A DNA stretch of 64,000 nt from Lamellibrachia satsuma (lineage: Eukaryota; Annelida; Polychaeta; Sabellida; Siboglinidae), in NCBI GenBank assembly GCA_033239005.1, contig BSQZ01000052.1, forward strand, positions 633,001 to 697,000, read 5' to 3'. The position numbers and the translations under genes were made by a program. The notes under the pieces are model-generated. The model saw only the letters and a list, made by a program, of their open reading frames with translations. It made no database searches and was not told the origin of the DNA. Shown here piece after piece: positions 59,250-64,000 of this stretch; positions within the stretch are counted from its first letter, which is position 1, and each line of letters opens with the position of its first letter.

Positions 59250-60070
59250 TTTGATACGGTACGCGCTGGTTGCAATCCATCGGGTAAAACCGTATTTCTC
59301 GGCTGTGAATGTGATGCGCTCAGCGCTCTTCGACGTCAGTACACTGGAGACGGCTCACACAACGGCGTTGCATTTACACGTCAACGACGCTGCAGCTATT
59401 AGTCTAATTACCTACTGCCACACGGCTCAGACAAGCTCGATCCGGGAAATGTCAATAATCTATTTGGCGCAATGGAACAGTGTGGCTGGATGACATTACG
59501 CGCTGTGCAGAAATTAAACAGCATTTCAACAGGTCGCTCCAATCCATTACAAAGATATGCACATTCTACAAAAGTAACACGACTCCCATCAATTCGTTCC
59601 TTTCAGCAGGCTGTGAATAGTCTTTCTTGCGCTACCAGCCCTATTGATTGCACCATTTTATTATTTTAAGGGTTTCACATTTATGCATCAAGCACGCTCA
59701 CCACAATTCCTATGTTAGCCCACGCAGGTGTTGTGTTGAGTGGACCTGAAGACTTGACCAATGAATTCGGAAAGGTCATATAACACGTAGACGTTAGGTC
59801 GTTGCTAACGAAGGCTGTGATTGTAATACTCACAGAACCAAAAACGGCGGAAGTCCAGGGGCTAACGTGTCAGCCGGTATTACCGATATGGTATAGCGAT
59901 AATGTACTTGACCTGATGGTTGTATGGTGCATCCTGTGCTTTGTATACGCACAAGTTGAACATTGCTACTCAGCTATTAGTGGCAAGACTCAAATGTCAT
60001 CAAGGTAATTACAAATTATTAAGGGTTATACCGGGGAAGTTTCAACAGTTGACCTTGTGCCAATACACAA
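59250..60070. other. Upstream of the KCNMB-like gene, nothing recognised
   Basis: GC-moderate near 59150-59400, probably containing the promoter of the minus-strand gene. No defined motif. Confidence 0.4.
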
Positions 60071-60094
60071 AGGGAGCTGACACCAGACCCGGGG

Positions 60095-60235
60095 CAGATA
60101 CATCACCAATGTATCTAGATAAGATACACATACATTGCAAATGTCACATATACAGATACATGAATTTTAAATGTATCTAGTTACATATACAGATACATTC
60201 AAATGTATCAAGATACAGATATATTTTCGATACCG
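60095..60235. repeat. GTATCTAG/ATACA-rich subterminal region of the hAT element
   Basis: Many short gtatctaga, gatacat and tgtatc copies in both orientations within 140 bp, next to the transposase 3' end. Such subterminal repeats serve as transposase binding sites in hAT elements. Confidence 0.5.
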
Positions 60236-60343
60236 CTTTGAACACTGTCAGGGAAAACACACTGAATATGTATTTAATATTCTATTCAGGTAATATCATA
60301 CATAGTATAATCATCAATCGCTCAGTTCAACTTTCTAATGCAT

Positions 60344-62399
60344 CTACTTAGTGTTCATACGAAGAAACATCAGTGTCTCGAATGTAGTGTCCTCGAGAGA
60401 GCACCTGTCTGGTCGGAATATCTTACCAGCAACGCAGAACAGACATTCAACTGGTGCTGATGAGGCAGGTATGGTGTGGAACTGTCTTGCCAACTTACTC
60501 AGAGTGGGAAACTCAGATGCATGATGCTGCCAATAAGACAAAGCATTAATGTCCTCAGGAGAACAGGGTTGGCTGAAGTAATCAGTTATCTCACTGTCTA
60601 CAGAAGGTGCAGTCGCTGTGGCATTGCGTGTTCCCATGAAGGAAAACAGCTTGGAACGTTTCCTGGGCGGCTCAGTATCTGGTGGTGGCTGGACAGCATC
60701 TGGTGGCGTGATACGTGTCGCCTCAGCTAAGATAATGTCCTTCACAGAAGAGGCTTCATCTGATGAAGAACACCACTCTAGCTTGAACCGGGGATCAAGA
60801 ACGATAGCACACTGCAGCTCTGAGCGAGTAGTGAATGGGGCCAGACGTCGGGTGATGGAGGATTTCATAGTGGTCAGGAACTTGGTGTGGTATTTGGCTT
60901 GTATCCTCCCCAACTGGGAAGTGAGACCGAGAATGGAAGGGATGATCAAACTGGCTGAACCAGTCTTGTCACGCTGAACGAGATCTGTAACCTCCTCGAA
61001 GGGAGCTAGAATATCACATGCCTCAGTGAGAATGTTCCGGTCATACTGTGGCAGCTTAGTGGGTAAGTCGAGAGAGTCAAGTTTCTTCTCTGACACACGA
61101 AGAACTGTTCTAATCATCATGAGCTGAGAGTTGCAGTGGGTGGCGTCAGCAGTCTGAAGTCGATGCGCTCCTTCTTGTATTTCAGTAGCGTGTGTCGACT
61201 TACGTACAGACGATACGATTGTGGATGTCTGGCGTAGGACTTTAGTCAACTGGTCAGCAGATTTAAGTCCATCCTTCACAACTAGCTGGAGGGTGTGGGC
61301 GAAGCAAGGCATGTGGTCTGGGAGGTCGTCAAATGCTGTATCTGATGGGTCATCGTCTGTGGTTCATCTGGATCCTGGTCGTCAGTATCCACGAAGCCTG
61401 GTAACGAGAAGGCCGTCAGCATGTTTGATGCGCTGTCAGTAAAGATGTGTGATATCTGGTTGGAGATGTCAAAGTGGGCCATGGTGTTCTCATACTGCTG
61501 TAGGATGTTATCAGCTGTGTGACAACCACAGAAACGATGACACGCTAACATCACAGACGATAATGTCCAGTCCTTCACAAAATGTCCGGTTATCCTCATG
61601 AAGCTATGCATATGTCGGCTTGACCATAAATCGATGGTCAGACATACGGCATCAACATCACGCATATCGGCTTTCAGCTGTGTGGATATAGCTTGGTGCT
61701 TTTCGGCGATGAGAGTTGTAGACAGGTGTCTCCGAGAGGGTATCACGAAACGGGGATCAAGTAGTCGGATGAAGTTCTGGAAGGGTTTACTATCTACTGT
61801 GGACAGTGATAGTAGGTCACCAGCTATGTAGTTTATCAGAGCATCGTTCAGCTCACTTTGGTGAGGATCAGTGTTGGTGTACTTCTGGCGTTGTTGGACA
61901 CACGTGATCATAGTAGTCTGCTCACTTGGTGTAGGTTTGGGTTTGCTGTGACTACTAGCTCGGTATGTCTCATACACACTGCGATGTTTTCTCTGTAAAA
62001 CACGAAACAATACAATAGTATTACATGATAGTGTAGTGAAATATTAGGAATGTTTTCTCAGTAAAGACACAAAACAATACAATATTATTACATAATAGTG
62101 TAGTAAATTATTAGGAATATTATTATACAAACTATTAGCCATTACCTAGCAACCAGGTGTGATATGCATGTAGTCTTAGAAAGCCCTGACCAGTGAACCA
62201 ATAAATCACCCAAGTTGCTGGTTGCTAAGGTAACGCCCAGCGCATTACCAGTATAACATTTAATACATACCCTCATGTGTGTGTTGAAGTTCCCTGTAGA
62301 ATCCATATGGCCAGATATCGACTTGGGACAGTGTCTACACTTGGCTTTAAAGTTGTCATCAGTGTTCGCAGGAAGGACATAATTGTCCAAGATACCCAT
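60344..62399 (-). pseudogene. hAT transposase with BED zinc finger, one frameshift
   Basis: Exon 1 (62399-62271) encodes the first part of a BED finger: C21 and C24, then FNTHMR with His41. Exon 2 (61992-60344) continues RKHRS, so the intron splits the finger between its His residues. Exon 2 encodes about 549 residues: TIDLWSSRHMHSFM, HIFTDSASNM, PCFAHTLQLVVKDGL, AIVLDPRFKL and the C-terminal dimerisation block LSKLARQFHTIPASSAPVEC...LMFLRMN. A single-base frameshift lies at about 61359-61373. Otherwise open, so the copy is young. Exact termini were not found. Autonomous elements of this kind are cut-and-paste transposons of the hAT superfamily. Confidence 0.88.
61993..62125. repeat. Tandem duplication of the transposase exon 2 acceptor region
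   Basis: About 68 bp (aaacaatacaata(g/t)tattac through attaggaat, then gttttct) is present twice. The upstream (minus sense) copy includes the equivalent of the acceptor and first exon bases but reads TTTACTGAG where the active one reads TTTTACAGAG. Confidence 0.85.
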
Positions 62400-62499
62400 G
62401 GTTAAATAAATCAATATCAGAGAGATGGTTTGATCAGTGTCAACTAGTAATACTGACACTGACATGAACAGCTCACTTTTTATATGATTCACATGGCAA

Positions 62500-64000
62500 G
62501 CATCAAAGTAAACTCAATTGCTATGATGTTATTTGATGTTTGACATGTGGCACTTCATGATCTGTTCAAGATTTCCATATGAATGACTTTAAGTGATCCA
62601 AATGGCTTCGCTAATTGCTTTTAAAAACATGAAACAAATATAATTACTAATTATATAATCATCAATGAAGCAATATTCCTTCATCAACATTCTTGAACTA
62701 CTCCAGACTGTGAGTAATTACTGGCTTCTCTATCTAATTGCAATTCACCAATGGAATATTTCCATTTAATCATAAGGCAAAAAGACATTAATTAATGCTT
62801 CGGTACGAAGTGTTTACCTGTCTATCATATCTACAGAAAGGGTTAAGTAACTACCGTCTCCTTCATTTGGGCGGAACATTAGCGCTAAACGACTGAACTG
62901 GTTGATGCGTTATGCATCAACGTCTAGTCCTTGTGGACACGCGTAAGAGCCACTCCCGACCAGTGCTCAGTTGTCATCGTGGCGTCGCATGGCACTAAAT
63001 GATTGTACTGCTGTGGCAGTCGACACAGACATCACCAGCAGTATCACGACTGCTATATACATGTTAGGATACAGGTCAGGATTGATTTCCTGCTTTCTCG
63101 CCTGAATTTCAATCTTCCTGCAAGCTATACAGCTCTGTCAAAGAATGCATTCCATTTTGTGGGTCGACCCTCTCCTGCTGCAGCTGGGCGATTGTAGTTG
63201 TTGCCTCTTTGGCAGATGTTACGCTGTTTGGACTGTAGGAATGTGGTCAAAGAAGGCCGACTTTGGAGGACATGCTCTATGGTCACTAGCGTCTGGCTTC
63301 GCCGTTCCCATCTTCTTCCAAATATTCCAAGGTAGTGACTACAGCAGTGAATGCAGACTTGAATGTCAACAGACACGACTGGACCATCTTACATCACAGA
63401 ACGATTGCAGATTAGTTGTTGCTTATGTCAGCTTGTGTAACCTCGACTAACTCGAGCTCAGCCTGGAAGACACGCCACCTCTGGGCTGAGTAATTGAAGA
63501 ATGCGATCTGCTGGACTGTGTCCATCGTACTAACTAGTGGCTCTTTGCGGGCAAGCACAATAGCCAAGTTGACATTGTGTCCTTTGCAGTGAGTGTAGAT
63601 GGCGTTGGGTAGGGTCTACCAGCTGTCTGATTCGTGCGTGTACTCCACTGTGGATGCCAGTCAGATTACGGATGGACCATTCGATTTCTGGGGGAGGATT
63701 GGATTTTAAAAACATTTGTTTGCCACATTGACGTGGAAACACGTGCGCACGGCTATCTACGCTTCTGTAATTAGTATTATCTTCGGAGGGAAGGGGGGGG
63801 GCAAAACACAGCAATGCCGAATCGACCTACGAGCATCGGCGTCATCCAATAGATCCATCTCAGTGGGCTCGTAAATTAACATTACGTACGTTTTATCTGA
63901 CGTGCGATGGAAGGTACTAACTGCATAATTATATCAACACAAAGCCGTGTGTGACAAAGTGGCGTATTGGGGGGAGGGGGGGCATTAGGCCATGCACCTT
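62500..64000. other. Nothing recognised
   Basis: Contains a small palindrome (gttgatgc gttat gcatcaac, 62901-62921) and G-homopolymers near 63790 and 63970. No supported gene. Confidence 0.5.

Noticed and set aside
63003..63814. Small frames in the last kilobase
   Set aside because: No recognisable motif, splice support or family pattern.

Overview
The window is eukaryotic nuclear DNA from an animal, most likely an invertebrate bilaterian. Coding sequence lies in short exons with GT-AG introns and compatible phases. Two proteins are close full-length counterparts of vertebrate ones, and the introns are full of tRNA-derived SINEs, LINE fragments, MITEs and minisatellites. Species and phylum cannot be settled from the sequence alone.

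Three host genes can be rebuilt exon by exon. (1) Minus strand, 16980 to 16: a NEK11-type NIMA-related kinase with 15 coding exons, 648 codons plus stop, in frame throughout. A likely 5'UTR exon ends at 19660. (2) Plus strand, 23923 to 50908: a GON4L-type nuclear co-regulator with 26 coding exons, about 2168 residues. It carries the conserved acidic and 'MTRSK' blocks, two PAH-like segments, a Cys/His cluster and a C-terminal SANT/Myb domain. (3) Minus strand, 59112 to 53766: a two-exon, two-membrane-span protein resembling BK channel beta subunits (KCNMB), 217 residues. NEK11 and GON4L are head to head; GON4L and the KCNMB-like gene are tail to tail. The first two are a cell-cycle checkpoint kinase and a chromatin co-regulator; nothing in the sequence shows that the three act together.

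Mobile elements: a nearly intact hAT transposon with a BED finger (60344-62399, one frameshift); a 5'-truncated, frameshifted LINE between (TA)n tracts (20310-22440) and two 3' fragments of the same family (11200, 38560); a second LINE fragment with a 7-bp target duplication (40964-41754); a LINE endonuclease fragment (57040); an internally deleted Ty3/gypsy integrase remnant (55185-55720); at least nine tRNA-derived SINE copies; several MITE or foldback elements; and a 0.56-kb unclassified insertion with a target duplication.

The most unusual property is the minisatellite load (about 20 arrays) and its relation to splicing. Many arrays end at or within a few tens of bases of a 3' splice site. 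In at least four GON4L introns, and once in the hAT transposon, the repeat unit contains a copy of the intron/exon junction itself, producing strings of decoy acceptors (up to 18 copies) or donors (4 copies) next to the true site. In one array the three decoys nearest the real exon have lost the AG. A single 26-bp satellite occurs in introns of both NEK11 and GON4L, in the same orientation relative to each transcript. I regard this splice-junction-seeded tandem repeat behaviour as the best candidate for an undescribed phenomenon here.
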